Shown: piece by piece, positions 53,436 through 62,494 of the stretch
How positions within the stretch are numbered: the stretch's first letter is position 1
Layout: each line of letters opens with the position of its first letter
Assembly: GCF_002291145.1 (NCBI RefSeq)
Contig: NZ_NTGE01000150.1
Coordinates: forward strand, 62,001-126,000
DNA: 64,000 nt
Direction: 5' to 3'
From: Streptomyces sp. SA15
Lineage (GTDB): Bacteria > Actinomycetota > Actinomycetes > Streptomycetales > Streptomycetaceae
Program-made: the position numbers and the translations under genes
The notes under the pieces: model-generated
What the model saw: the letters and a program-made list of their open reading frames with translations, nothing else
The model's database searches: none
Told to the model about the DNA's origin: nothing

Positions 53436-54026
53436 ATGTCTCTCGTCCTTGACCCCACCGCCCAGGACCTGCTGTTCCGCGAGGCCCGTACCGCGAACAC
53501 CTTCACCGACGAGCCGGTGACCGACGAGCAGATCCAGGCGATCTACGACCTGGTCAAGTACGGCCCGACCGCCTTCAACCAGACCCCGCTGCGCATCACC
53601 CTGGTCCGCTCCCCCGAGGCCCGTGAGCGCCTGGTGAAGCACATGGCCGAGGGCAACCAGCCCAAGACCGCCACTGCCCCGCTGGTCGCGATCCTCTCCG
53701 CGGACAACGAGTTCCACGAGGAGCTGCCGGCCCTCTTCCCGCACTTCCCGCAGGCCAAGGACATGTTCTTCGCCGAGCGCCCGGCCCGCGAGAACGCCGC
53801 CGGGCTGAACGCCGCCCTCCAGGCCGCGTACTTCATCATCGGCGTCCGCGCCGCGGGCCTCGCCGCCGGCCCGATGACCGGTCTCGACTTCGAGGGTGTC
53901 CGCAAGGAGTTCCTGGACGACGACCACACCCCGCTGATGGTCATCAACATCGGCAAGCCGGGCGAGGACGCCTGGTTCCCGCGCTCCCCGCGCCTGGAGT
54001 ACGAGCAGGTCGTCACCACGGTCTGA
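53436..54026 (+). CDS. Malonic semialdehyde reductase-like nitroreductase
   Basis: 196 residues from ATG 53436. FMN-dependent RutE/HadB-type nitroreductase: LFREARTANTFTDEPVTDEQIQAIYDLVKYGPTAFNQTPLRITLV is the typical FMN-binding start, and LAAGPMTGLDFEGVRKEFL with VINIGKPGED lies near the end. It reduces semialdehydes or nitro compounds with NAD(P)H. Its stop codon falls inside the first unit of a tandem repeat. Confidence 0.92.
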   Translation: MSLVLDPTAQDLLFREARTANTFTDEPVTDEQIQAIYDLVKYGPTAFNQTPLRITLVRSPEARERLVKHMAEGNQPKTATAPLVAILSADNEFHEELPALFPHFPQAKDMFFAERPARENAAGLNAALQAAYFIIGVRAAGLAAGPMTGLDFEGVRKEFLDDDHTPLMVINIGKPGEDAWFPRSPRLEYEQVVTTV

Positions 54027-54103
54027 GCACTTCGGCGGTCTGATCAGTTCGACGGTCTGATCAGTTCGACGGTCTGATCAGTTCGGCGGTCTGATCACTT
54101 CAT
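54019..54103. repeat. Tandem array of five 17-bp repeats over a stop codon
   Basis: Units of cggtctgatcagttcga start at 54019, 54036, 54053, 54070 and 54087. The first covers the last codons and TGA of the nitroreductase gene, so the array looks grown out of its 3' end. The repeat holds a tgatca palindrome. Confidence 0.85.
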
Positions 54104-54107
54104 GCGG

Positions 54108-54137
54108 GAGGCCCTCGGCAGCATCGCCGGGGGCCTC
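54108..54137. terminator. Bidirectional stem-loop terminator
   Basis: GAGGCCCTCGGC (54108-54119) and GCCGGGGGCCTC (54126-54137) pair in a 12-position stem (one G-T) with a 6-base loop between convergent genes. Confidence 0.7.
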
Positions 54138-54152
54138 TCGCGTGCGTCGCGC

Positions 54153-54674
54153 TCAGGCCATCTTGAGCGCCTTGGCCATCTCCGTCAGCTGCTCGAACGA
54201 GCCCGTGCCCGCCACCACCGTCGTCGCGCCGTCACCCTCGTGCACCAGCGCGTCGTACCGGCCACCCGTGTACCGCGTCCACGTCCGGCCGTCGATCTTC
54301 TGGGTGGTTCTGGTCGCCTCGGCGCCCTGGCTCGCCTCGTCGATGAACTTCGACGGCTTCTGAGTCGACTGCTCTATCTGGACGTACTCACCACCGGGGG
54401 CCTGGAAGCCCAGGTGCCAGGCGTCGGAGTCGTCACCCTGGAAGCGGACGGAGGTCGCCTTCCACTCGGTGGGCAGGCCCTCGGGTGCGGCCACCGGGTA
54501 GGACGCCGCTCGGCGCGCCGTGAGCAGTTCGACGCGGTAGTCGACCTTCTTGATCTCCGGAGCGGAGTCGTCGTGCGGGATGAAGAGGTAGATGACCCCC
54601 GCCACGAGGGTGATCACGCCCATGGAGAGGATCATGTCCCGGGCCGTCTTCTGCTTACCGTTCGAACCTGCCAC
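54153..54674 (-). CDS. DUF4245-type membrane-anchored protein
   Basis: 173 residues, GTG 54674. One N-terminal membrane helix (MILSMGVITLVAGVIYLFI, about 14-32) with a cytoplasmic basic start and an extracellular domain (VDYRVELLTARRAASYPVAAPEGLPTEWKATSVRF, WHLGFQAPGGEYVQIEQS) typical of DUF4245. Function unknown. Conserved next to glpX, divergent from it. Confidence 0.88.
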   Translation of the reverse strand: MAGSNGKQKTARDMILSMGVITLVAGVIYLFIPHDDSAPEIKKVDYRVELLTARRAASYPVAAPEGLPTEWKATSVRFQGDDSDAWHLGFQAPGGEYVQIEQSTQKPSKFIDEASQGAEATRTTQKIDGRTWTRYTGGRYDALVHEGDGATTVVAGTGSFEQLTEMAKALKMA

Positions 54675-54800
54675 GTCCCTATCGTCGCAGGTGCCCCGGT
54701 CCGCTCATCCGTGGGGCCCCCTGCTCATTTTGTCTGCCTGACGATAGAGTCTGGTCCATACCCTCATCCGGCCGTCGTCGTATCAGAAAGGTGCGCTCCG

Positions 54801-55835
54801 ATGACCGAGCATCATCATCTGCCGTCCGAACTCGAAGTCCCTTCCGAGGCTCCCGACCGCAACCTCGCCCTGGAACTCGTCCGGGTCACCGAAGCCGCGG
54901 CGATGGCCGCGGGCCGCTGGGTCGGGCGTGGCGACAAGAACGGCGCCGACGGTGCCGCGGTGCGCGCCATGCGGACCCTCGTCCACACCGTGTCGATGAA
55001 CGGCGTCGTCGTCATCGGCGAGGGCGAGAAGGACGAGGCGCCGATGCTCTTCAACGGGGAGCGCGTCGGCGACGGGACCGGGCCGGAGTGCGACATCGCC
55101 GTCGACCCGATCGACGGCACCACGCTGACCGCGAAGGGCATGACGAACGCGATCGCCGTCCTCGCGGCCGCCGACCGGGGCTCGATGTTCGACCCGTCCG
55201 CCGTCTTCTACATGGACAAGCTGGTCACCGGCCCCGAGGCCGCCGACTTCGTCGACATCGACGCACCCGTCTCCGTCAACATCCGCAGAGTCGCCAAGGC
55301 CAAGCGGTCCACGCCCGAGGACGTCACCGTCGTCATCCTGGACCGGCCCCGGCACGAGGGCATCATCAACGAGATCCGGGAGACCGGCGCGCGCATCAAG
55401 CTGATCTCCGACGGCGATGTCGCCGGGTCGATCCTGGCGCTGCGCGAGAGCACGGGCGTGGACCTGCTGCTCGGCATCGGTGGGACGCCGGAGGGGATCA
55501 TCTCGGCCTGTGCCGTGAAGTGCCTCGGCGGCACGATCCAGGGCAAGCTGTGGCCGAAGGACGACGAGGAGCGGCAGCGGGCGATCGACGCGGGGCATGA
55601 CCTGGACCGGGTGCTGACGACCGACGACCTGGTGTCCGGCGAGAATGTCTTCTTCGTGGCGACCGGTATCACCGACGGCGAGTTGCTGCGGGGCGTGCGG
55701 TATCGGTCGGAGACCGCGACCACCGACTCGATTGTCATGCGGTCGAAGTCGGGGACGGTGCGGAGGATCAACTCCGAGCATCGGTTGAGCAAGCTGCGGG
55801 CGTACAGCGCGATCGACTTCGACCGGGCGAAATAG
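54801..55835 (+). CDS. glpX: Class II fructose-1,6-bisphosphatase
   Basis: 344 residues from ATG 54801. GlpX-type phosphatase of gluconeogenesis: RNLALELVRVTEAAAMAAGRWVGRGDKNGADGAAVRAMR, VVIGEGEKDEAPML (metal ligands Glu), DPIDGTTLTAKGM (the phosphatase DPxDGT motif), SDGDVAGSI and GIGGTPEGIISACAVKCLGG. Full length. Confidence 0.96.
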   Translation: MTEHHHLPSELEVPSEAPDRNLALELVRVTEAAAMAAGRWVGRGDKNGADGAAVRAMRTLVHTVSMNGVVVIGEGEKDEAPMLFNGERVGDGTGPECDIAVDPIDGTTLTAKGMTNAIAVLAAADRGSMFDPSAVFYMDKLVTGPEAADFVDIDAPVSVNIRRVAKAKRSTPEDVTVVILDRPRHEGIINEIRETGARIKLISDGDVAGSILALRESTGVDLLLGIGGTPEGIISACAVKCLGGTIQGKLWPKDDEERQRAIDAGHDLDRVLTTDDLVSGENVFFVATGITDGELLRGVRYRSETATTDSIVMRSKSGTVRRINSEHRLSKLRAYSAIDFDRAK

Positions 55836-55860
55836 TCGCCGAAATAGACGCCTACGACGT

Positions 55861-55892
55861 AGGGGCGCCCCCGGTGCGGTGGGGGCGCCCCT
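55861..55892. terminator. Stem-loop terminator after glpX
   Basis: AGGGGCGCCCCC (55861-55872) and GGGGGCGCCCCT (55881-55892), a perfect 12-bp stem with an 8-base loop between convergent glpX and whiB-like genes. Confidence 0.75.
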
Positions 55893-55913
55893 CGCTTGTC
55901 GGTGTGACAGGGC

Positions 55914-56291
55914 CTAGCCCGCTGCCGCTATGCGGCCCGCTGCCCTCGCCGCCTTCTTCAGTTCCATGTCGCGGCGGCGGCGCCTCGCCAGGACTACGCG
56001 GCGTTCGGCGGCGGTGAGGCCGCCCCAGACGCCGTACGGCTCGGGTTGCAGCAGCGCGTGCTCTCGGCACTCGACCATCACGGGACAGCGGGCGCAGACT
56101 CGCTTCGCGGCCTCCTCGCGGGAGAGCCGGGCGGCGGTGGGTTCCTTGGAGGGTGCGAAGAACAGGCCGGCCTCGTCGCGCCGGCACACCGCCTCGGTGT
56201 GCCAGGGGGCGTCTTGGTCCCTGTCCCGCACTGGCACCCGCTGGGCCGGAACGGCAGCTACCTGCAGGGACGAATGCGGCGGTTGCAGCAC
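55914..56291 (-). CDS. WhiB-family iron-sulfur regulator
   Basis: 125 residues, ATG 56291; later starts are possible because the first 25 residues are not conserved. The four cluster-binding Cys are in AVCRRDEAGLFF and KRVCARCPVMVECREHAL, followed by the WhiB signature YGVWGGLTAAERR and a basic DNA-contact tail RRRRRDMELKKA. In S. coelicolor this position next to glpX is, as I recall, wblI (SCO5046). Confidence 0.92.
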   Translation of the reverse strand: MLQPPHSSLQVAAVPAQRVPVRDRDQDAPWHTEAVCRRDEAGLFFAPSKEPTAARLSREEAAKRVCARCPVMVECREHALLQPEPYGVWGGLTAAERRVVLARRRRRDMELKKAARAAGRIAAAG

Positions 56292-56464
56292 GGTCTACTC
56301 CTGACGACGGCTTCGCGAGCGAGAGACGATGCAGCAAGGCCTACCCGCTGTGCGCGCGCCTATGCACTGAGTTCCGAACCGCTGGCCCCGGCTGCTTCCG
56401 CCTGCCCTCGTACGCGATCTGAGGGTCGACCTCTTTGCTTCCCCCGCGGCGGAATTCACAACCG

Positions 56465-57172
56465 TCAACGATCCAGATGCTTGCGCAAACTCTTGTCGAC
56501 CTTGCGGTGCACGCGATCGAGGATGTCCGCGACCAGCTTGCCGCGCTTGGGCCGGCCCTCGATGTTGCCCAGCACGGCCCAGCCGTCCACATAGACGACG
56601 GGGGCGTCGGGGTCGGCCGAATCGAGCGTGTCCACCTCGAAGTTGCCGAGGACACCGCCGCCGGTGCCGCGCAGCGAGACGTTCTCCGGGACGCGGACCT
56701 CGACGTTGCCGAAGACCGAGATCGCCTTGATCACGACCTGCCGGTACTCGAAGATCGCCTCGCTGAGGTCGATCTCGACGCTGCCGAAGACCGCGTACGC
56801 GTGGATACGGCGGCCCGCGCGCCAGCGGCCCTTGCGGACGGCGCTGCTGAACACCGCGACCACGTTGTCGTCCGGGTCGGTGGGTATCGCGTCCGTGGGG
56901 CGGTGGGGGGCGGGGGTGTGGACGAAGGCGGCGCGGCGCTCGTGCGCGGCCGGCAGGTCCCGTATGAAGTTCTCCAGCTCACCGACCGTCTTGGCGCTCA
57001 GCACCCTCTCCACGCGCTCCGCGTGCTCGTCGGCGGTGAGGCGCCCCTCGGCGAGGGCCTCGCGCAGGATGTCGGCGATACGGTCGCGCTCGGCGTCCGA
57101 GGCGCGCAGCTCGGCGGCGGGCGGTGCGGTCTGCGGCTGATCCTGCGCTTCGGCGCGCTTCTGAAGGTCCAC
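56465..57172 (-). CDS. DUF1707 protein with LiaF-like beta domain
   Basis: 235 residues. The DUF1707 (SHOCT-like) N-terminus is LRASDAERDRIADILREALAEGRLTADEHAERVERVLSAKTVGELENFIRDLP (about 22-75). A right-handed beta repeat follows, with VFGSVEIDLSEA, VFGNVEVRVPENV and VLGNFEVDTLD, as in cell-wall-stress proteins of the LiaF C-terminal type. Cytoplasmic here, with a basic C-terminal helix. Role unknown, perhaps envelope stress. Confidence 0.9.
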   Translation of the reverse strand: MDLQKRAEAQDQPQTAPPAAELRASDAERDRIADILREALAEGRLTADEHAERVERVLSAKTVGELENFIRDLPAAHERRAAFVHTPAPHRPTDAIPTDPDDNVVAVFSSAVRKGRWRAGRRIHAYAVFGSVEIDLSEAIFEYRQVVIKAISVFGNVEVRVPENVSLRGTGGGVLGNFEVDTLDSADPDAPVVYVDGWAVLGNIEGRPKRGKLVADILDRVHRKVDKSLRKHLDR

Positions 57173-57318
57173 GGCAGCAGCGTACCGAAACGCGATAGAT
57201 CGCGACTAGACCTGTGGACAACCAACTGAGGATTACCTCACAAGCTGCTTGTCGGCGGCAGGTTCTACGCTGGTGGGCGCCCGCCAGTGTCGGCGGGCCG
57301 CCGTCTGTCGAGTGAGGA

Positions 57319-58995
57319 ATGGGCGAGATGCCTGAGTTCGCGTACACCGATCTGCTCCCCATGGGAGAGGACACCACCCCCTACCGGCTGGTGACCGCCG
57401 AGGGTGTCTCCACCTTCGAGGCCGACGGGCGGACGTTCCTCAAGGTCGAGCCGGAGGCGCTGCGCAAGCTGGCCGAGGAGGCCATCCACGACATCCAGCA
57501 CTATCTGCGCCCGGCCCACCTGGCGCAGCTGCGCCGCATCATCGACGACCCCGAGGCGTCGGGCAACGACAAGTTCGTGGCGCTGGACCTGCTGAAGAAC
57601 GCGAACATCGCGGCGGCGGGCGTACTCCCCATGTGCCAGGACACCGGCACGGCCATCGTCATGGGCAAGCGCGGGCAGAACGTGCTGACCGAGGGCGGCG
57701 ACGAAGAAGCGCTGAGCCGCGGCGTCTATGACGCGTACAAGAACCTGAACCTCCGCTACTCCCAGATGGCTCCGCTCACCATGTGGGAGGAGAAGAACAC
57801 CGGCTCCAACCTCCCCGCCCAGATCGAGCTGTACGCCACCGACGGCGGCGCCTACAAGTTCCTGTTCATGGCGAAGGGCGGCGGCTCCGCCAACAAGTCC
57901 TTCCTCTACCAGGAGACGAAGGCGGTCCTGAACGAGGCCTCCATGATGAAGTTCCTGGAGGAGAAGATCCGTTCGCTGGGTACGGCCGCCTGTCCGCCGT
58001 ACCACCTGGCGATCGTCGTCGGCGGTACGTCCGCCGAGTACGCGCTGAAGACCGCGAAGTACGCCTCCGCGCACTACCTGGACGAGATTCCCGCCGAGGG
58101 TTCGCCGCTCGGCCAAGGCTTCCGGGACAAGGACCTGGAGGAGAAGGTCTTCGAGCTGACGCAGAAGATCGGCATCGGCGCGCAGTTCGGCGGCAAGTAC
58201 TTCTGCCATGACGTGCGCGTGGTCCGCCTCCCCCGCCACGGTGCGTCCTGCCCCGTCGCGATCGCCGTCTCCTGCTCGGCCGACCGCCAGGCCGTCGCGA
58301 AGATCACCGCCGAGGGTGTCTTCCTGGAGCAGCTGGAGACGGACCCGGCGCGCTTCCTGCCGGAGACCACGGACGAGCACCTCGAGGCTGACAGTGACGT
58401 CGTCAAGATCGATCTCAACCAGCCGATGGACGACATCCTCGCCGAGCTCACCAAGTACCCGGTCAAGACCCGGCTGTCCCTCACCGGCCCGCTGGTCGTG
58501 GCGCGTGACATCGCGCACGCCAAGATCAAGGAGCGGCTGGACGCGGGCGAGGAGATGCCGCAGTACCTGAAGGATCACCCGGTGTACTACGCGGGCCCGG
58601 CGAAGACGCCGGAGGGTTACGCGTCCGGCTCCTTCGGTCCGACCACCGCCGGCCGCATGGACTCCTACGTCGAGCAGTTCCAGGCGGCGGGCGGTTCCAA
58701 GGTGATGCTGGCCAAGGGCAACCGCAGCAAGCAGGTCACGGACGCGTGCGCGTCGCACGGCGGCTTCTACCTCGGCTCCATCGGCGGCCCGGCCGCGCGC
58801 CTCGCCCAGGACTGCATCAAGAAGGTCGAGGTCGTCGAGTACGAGGAGCTCGGCATGGAGGCCGTCTGGAAGATCGAGGTCGAGGACTTCCCGGCGTTCA
58901 TCGTGGTCGACGACAAGGGCAACGACTTCTTCCAGGACCCGGCGCCCGCACCGACGTTCACGACGATTCCGGTGCGGGGGCCGGGGCTGGTGTGA
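57319..58995 (+). CDS. Class I fumarate hydratase (iron-sulfur)
   Basis: 558 residues from ATG 57319; ATG 57328 is an alternative. Single-chain FumA/FumB-type enzyme of the TCA cycle. N-terminal alpha-like part with LKNANIAAAGVLPMCQDTGTAIVMGKRG, then SANKSFLYQETKAVL, and C-terminal beta-like part GPTTAGRMDSYVEQFQAAGGSKVMLAKGNRSKQV and GGFYLGSIGGPAA. The Cys ligands of a 4Fe-4S cluster are included (MCQDT; others at about 225 and 300). A class II fumarase lies 1.2 kb away. Confidence 0.95.
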   Translation: MGEMPEFAYTDLLPMGEDTTPYRLVTAEGVSTFEADGRTFLKVEPEALRKLAEEAIHDIQHYLRPAHLAQLRRIIDDPEASGNDKFVALDLLKNANIAAAGVLPMCQDTGTAIVMGKRGQNVLTEGGDEEALSRGVYDAYKNLNLRYSQMAPLTMWEEKNTGSNLPAQIELYATDGGAYKFLFMAKGGGSANKSFLYQETKAVLNEASMMKFLEEKIRSLGTAACPPYHLAIVVGGTSAEYALKTAKYASAHYLDEIPAEGSPLGQGFRDKDLEEKVFELTQKIGIGAQFGGKYFCHDVRVVRLPRHGASCPVAIAVSCSADRQAVAKITAEGVFLEQLETDPARFLPETTDEHLEADSDVVKIDLNQPMDDILAELTKYPVKTRLSLTGPLVVARDIAHAKIKERLDAGEEMPQYLKDHPVYYAGPAKTPEGYASGSFGPTTAGRMDSYVEQFQAAGGSKVMLAKGNRSKQVTDACASHGGFYLGSIGGPAARLAQDCIKKVEVVEYEELGMEAVWKIEVEDFPAFIVVDDKGNDFFQDPAPAPTFTTIPVRGPGLV

Positions 58996-59007
58996 TGCTG
59001 TGACGGG

Positions 59008-59038
59008 CGCCCGCCCCTGATGGGAGCAGGGGCGGGCG
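59008..59038. terminator. Stem-loop terminator after class I fumarase
   Basis: CGCCCGCCCCTG (59008-59019) and CAGGGGCGGGCG (59027-59038), a 12-bp stem with a 7-base loop, between convergent genes. Confidence 0.75.
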
Positions 59039-59054
59039 TCGTCTCAGCGTCGGG

Positions 59055-59555
59055 TCAGCCGGCGCAGATGGTGAAGTTGACCGTGTCGCCCTTCTTGACG
59101 GTCTTCGGGGCGTGCGGGGTCACCTCGAGCACCGAGCCCGGCTTGCAGCCCTTGACGGCCTTCTTGCTGACGGTGCCGAGCTTCGTCTGCGTCTTCAGGA
59201 GCTGCTGCTTGGCCAGCACCAGGTCAAAGCCCGAGAAGTCGATCGGGACGGTGCCGCCGTCGGAGAAACGGAACAGCATGGTGGTGGCGTCGCTCTTGGC
59301 AGCCGTGCTGCTCGCCGCCGGCTTCGAGTCGCCGCCCGCGACCGAGGTCGCCAGAGCAGTTCCCCCGCCCGCCACGATGACGGCGGCGGCCACGGCGGCG
59401 ATGCCGACGGTCCGACGACGACGGGTGCGCCGTACGATCCGGGGCGCGTCGAACTCGGGTGCCTCGGCGGAGTCCGCGTAACGGTTCATGGCGTTCATCA
59501 GTTCCTCTTCGAAAGGTGTGCAGCCGGAAGGCCGCGCGTCGTCGTTCGAGGTCAT
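59055..59555 (-). CDS. Membrane-anchored PASTA protein, sigma partner
   Basis: 166 residues from ATG 59555 with GGAAGGA upstream. Cytoplasmic N-terminus with CTPFEEELMNAMNRYADSAE (1-35), one membrane helix (TVGIAAVAAAVIVAGGGTALATSV, about 50-73) and a C-terminal PASTA repeat (FDLVLAKQQLLKTQTKLGTVSKKAVKGCKPGSVLEVTPHAPKTVKKGDTVNFTICAG). ATGA overlap with the sigma gene suggests coupling. PASTA binds peptidoglycan muropeptides, so it may link wall state to the sigma factor. Confidence 0.85.
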   Translation of the reverse strand: MTSNDDARPSGCTPFEEELMNAMNRYADSAEAPEFDAPRIVRRTRRRRTVGIAAVAAAVIVAGGGTALATSVAGGDSKPAASSTAAKSDATTMLFRFSDGGTVPIDFSGFDLVLAKQQLLKTQTKLGTVSKKAVKGCKPGSVLEVTPHAPKTVKKGDTVNFTICAG

Positions 59556-60067
59556 CGGATTCCTTCCGTGTGCTGCCGTGATGAAGGGTCGGAGAGTGCG
59601 GGGAACTGGCTTCTGAGTTTCTCGATCCCCCGGGCGAGCTGCGAGCGGACCGTACTCGGCGAGATGTCCAGATCGGCCGCGATCTCGATGTCCGAGAGGT
59701 CGTGGAAGTACCGCAGCACCACCACTGTCCGCATCCGCATGGGCAATTGCTGCAGTGCGCGCACCAACTGGTCCCTGCTGTCGACCTGTCCGTACTCGTC
59801 GCCCGGGGCGGCCCGGTCGGGGCCGTCCGCCTGCGGAACCGTACGGCGGAAGCGGCGCCAGCGGTCGTTGGCCAGGTTGACCATGATCCGCCGCACGTAG
59901 GCGTCCGGGGCGTCCTTGTCGGAGATCGTGCGCCACTTGCGGCAGGCCCGCTCCAGGGTCTCCTGGACCAGGTCCTCGGCGGCGTCGCGGTTCCCCGTCA
60001 GAACGAGCGCACCCCGGAACAGCGCGGCCGACCTGGCGGCGACGAAACCGTGGAAGTCCGTCTCCAC
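59552..60067 (-). CDS. ECF sigma factor, SigE-like family
   Basis: 171 residues from GTG 60067 with GGGAGGAG upstream; GTG 60088 is an alternative. Region 2 FHGFVAARSAALFRGALVLTGNRDAAEDLVQETLERACRKWRTI and region 4 LQQLPMRMRTVVVLRYFHDLSDIEIAADLDISPSTVRSQLARGIEKLR. Its product is probably controlled by the coupled PASTA protein. Confidence 0.92.
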   Translation of the reverse strand: METDFHGFVAARSAALFRGALVLTGNRDAAEDLVQETLERACRKWRTISDKDAPDAYVRRIMVNLANDRWRRFRRTVPQADGPDRAAPGDEYGQVDSRDQLVRALQQLPMRMRTVVVLRYFHDLSDIEIAADLDISPSTVRSQLARGIEKLRSQFPALSDPSSRQHTEGIR

Positions 60068-60213
60068 ACGCTCCTCCCTTCCTGTCACCCCTCCTCGACG
60101 CGAACACACCTTCGTCTGCTGCACGGCCGCCATGAGACCTGGGTCACACGGCAACGTCACCCGAGTGGCCGAGCGCCCGGAACATCCCCGGCGCCCCGAT
60201 CGCTGTACCTGGC

Positions 60214-61599
60214 ATGAGCGACTACCGCATCGAGCACGACTCCATGGGCGAGGTCCGGGTCCCCGTCGACGCCAAGTGGCGGGCGCAGACGCAGCGGGCC
60301 GTGGAGAACTTCCCGATCTCCGGGCAGCGCATCGAGCGCGCCCACATCGAGGCCCTCGCCCGGATCAAGGGCGCGGCGGCGAAGGTCAACGCGCAACTCG
60401 GCGTGCTCGACAAGGACATCGCCGACGCGATCCAGGAGGCGGCGGACGAGGTCGCCCAGGGGCGGTGGGACGAGCACTTCCCCGTCGACGTCTTCCAGAC
60501 CGGCTCCGGCACCTCGTCCAACATGAACACCAACGAGGTCATCGCCACGCTGGCCAGTGAGCGACTCGGCAAGGGCGTGCACCCCAACGACCACGTCAAC
60601 GCCTCGCAGTCGTCCAACGACGTCTTCCCGTCCTCCATCCACATCGCCGCCACCGCCGCCGTCACCCGCGACCTCATCCCGGCCCTGGACCATCTCGCCG
60701 GGGCCCTGGAGCGCAAGGCCGAGGAGTTCGCGGACGTCGTGAAGTCGGGGCGGACCCATCTCATGGACGCCACCCCGGTGACCCTGGGGCAGGAATTCGG
60801 CGGGTACGCGGCCCAGGTCCGCTACGGCATCGAGCGGCTGGGCGCCTCCCTCCCCCGCCTCGCCGAACTGCCCCTGGGCGGTACGGCCGTCGGCACCGGC
60901 ATCAACACCCCACCCGGCTTCTCCGCCGCCGTCATCGAGGAGGTCGCCCGGGTCACCGGGCTGCCGCTGACCGAGGCGCGCGACCACTTCGAGGCGCAGG
61001 GCGCCAGGGACGGGATCGTCGAGACCAGCGGACAGCTGCGCACGGTCGCCGTCGGACTGACGAAGATCGCCAACGATCTGCGGTGGATGGCCTCCGGCCC
61101 CCGGACCGGGCTCGCCGAGATCAGCCTTCCCGACCTGCAGCCCGGATCCTCGATCATGCCGGGCAAGGTCAACCCGGTCATCCCGGAAGCCGTCCTCATG
61201 GTGTCCGCGCAGGTCATCGGCAACGACGCCACCGTCGCCACGGCCGGCGCCGCCGGCAACTTCGAGCTCAACGTCATGCTGCCGGTCATCGCCAAGAACG
61301 TGCTCGAGTCCGTCCGGCTGCTCGCCAACGTCTCCCGGCTGCTCGCCGACCGGACCGTCGACGGGATCGTCGCCCACCGGGAGCGGGCCCGCGAGTACGC
61401 CGAGTCGTCGCCGTCCGTCGTGACGCCGCTCAACAAGTACATCGGGTACGAGGAGGCCGCCAAGGTCGCCAAGAAGGCGCTGGCCGAGCGGAAGACGATC
61501 CGTCAGGTCGTCGTCGAAGGCGGGTACGTCGAGCGCGGCGACCTCACCGTCGAGCAGCTCGACGAGGCGCTGGATGTCCTGCGGATGACGCATCCGTAA
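60214..61599 (+). CDS. fumC: Class II fumarate hydratase
   Basis: 461 residues, ATG 60214. Iron-free fumarase/aspartase superfamily enzyme: MSDYRIEHDSMGEVRVPVDAKWRAQTQRAVENFPISG, FQTGSGTSSNMNTNEV, HPNDHVNASQSSNDVFPSSIHIA, SGRTHLMDATPVTLGQEF and the signature GSSIMPGKVNP (about residue 311). Full length. Together with the class I enzyme it gives a redundant, oxidant-tolerant TCA step. Confidence 0.97.
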   Translation: MSDYRIEHDSMGEVRVPVDAKWRAQTQRAVENFPISGQRIERAHIEALARIKGAAAKVNAQLGVLDKDIADAIQEAADEVAQGRWDEHFPVDVFQTGSGTSSNMNTNEVIATLASERLGKGVHPNDHVNASQSSNDVFPSSIHIAATAAVTRDLIPALDHLAGALERKAEEFADVVKSGRTHLMDATPVTLGQEFGGYAAQVRYGIERLGASLPRLAELPLGGTAVGTGINTPPGFSAAVIEEVARVTGLPLTEARDHFEAQGARDGIVETSGQLRTVAVGLTKIANDLRWMASGPRTGLAEISLPDLQPGSSIMPGKVNPVIPEAVLMVSAQVIGNDATVATAGAAGNFELNVMLPVIAKNVLESVRLLANVSRLLADRTVDGIVAHRERAREYAESSPSVVTPLNKYIGYEEAAKVAKKALAERKTIRQVVVEGGYVERGDLTVEQLDEALDVLRMTHP

Positions 61600-61682
61600 C
61601 GGTCTCGGGAGCCATGACGTCCCCGGCGTGAACCGTGACGCGCGCCGCAGCGTCGTATGCCTATGGCACCTAATATCTGTGC

Positions 61683-62378
61683 ATGGCGGACGGTGGAGCG
61701 GTGAGAGCCGAAGTGGAAGCAGGCGGGTCGGCGGTCTTCTGGGCGCCCGGGAGTCAGATCCTGTGGCGTTACCGGGAGAACGGCGGCGCGCGCTTCCACA
61801 TCGCGCGTCCCGTCACCGTCGTCCGGGACGACAGCGAGGTGCTCGCCGTGTGGCTGGCTCCCGGCACCGAGTGCGTGAAGCCGGTGCTCGCCGACGGCAC
61901 TCCCGTGCACGTCGAGCCGCTGGAGACCCGCTACACCAAGCCGCGGACCGTGCAGCGCGACCGGTGGTTCGGGACGGGTGTGCTGAAGCTGGCGCGGCCC
62001 GGTGAGGCTTGGTCGGTGTGGCTGTTCTGGGAGCCGGGCTGGCAGTTCAAGAACTGGTACGTGAATCTGGAGGAGCCGCTGGCCCGTTGGGGCGGGGGCG
62101 TCGACTCCGAGGATCACTTCCTCGACATCACCGTGGGCCCGGACCGCGGTTGGCAGTGGCGGGACGAGGACGAGTTCACACAGGCCCAGCGGGACGGCCT
62201 GATGGACGCTCAACTGGCCGGGAAAGTACGGGAGGCAGGGCGATCCGCGGTGGAGGTGATCCGCGCCTGGGGGCCGCCGTTCTCGGACGGCTGGCAGCAC
62301 TGGCGCCCGGATCCGTCCTGGGGGGTACCGCCCCTGCCGGAAGACTGGGATCGTACGCCCGCGCACATGTCCACATGA
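61683..62378 (+). CDS. DUF402 protein
   Basis: 231 residues, ATG 61683. The DUF402 barrel (WLAPGTECVKPVLADGT, VWLFWEPGWQFKNWYVNLEEPLARWGGGVDSEDHFLDITVGPDRGWQWRDEDEFTQAQRDGL) is related to FomD-like nucleotide phosphatases with a conserved YVNLxxPxxR..DxxD..LDI pattern that holds metal ligands. It is the upstream neighbour of the SpoIIE gene. Probably a nucleoside di- or triphosphate hydrolase. Confidence 0.88.
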   Translation: MADGGAVRAEVEAGGSAVFWAPGSQILWRYRENGGARFHIARPVTVVRDDSEVLAVWLAPGTECVKPVLADGTPVHVEPLETRYTKPRTVQRDRWFGTGVLKLARPGEAWSVWLFWEPGWQFKNWYVNLEEPLARWGGGVDSEDHFLDITVGPDRGWQWRDEDEFTQAQRDGLMDAQLAGKVREAGRSAVEVIRAWGPPFSDGWQHWRPDPSWGVPPLPEDWDRTPAHMST

Positions 62379-62494
62379 GACCCTTGCTGCGCCCCGGGGC
62401 AGGAAACGTAGGATCGTCCTCCGCAAGGATGCGCAGTGGCAACTACCGGAAAGCACGCTGGGCTTGACCGATCGTCACCGAGGGGCGGCAGGAC

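Noticed and set aside
57265..58758. 497-codon minus frame opposite the fumarase gene
   Set aside because: Antisense to a complete class I fumarase; Leu/Arg/Gly-rich shadow.
60157..61593. 478-codon minus frame opposite fumC
   Set aside because: Antisense shadow of a full fumC gene.
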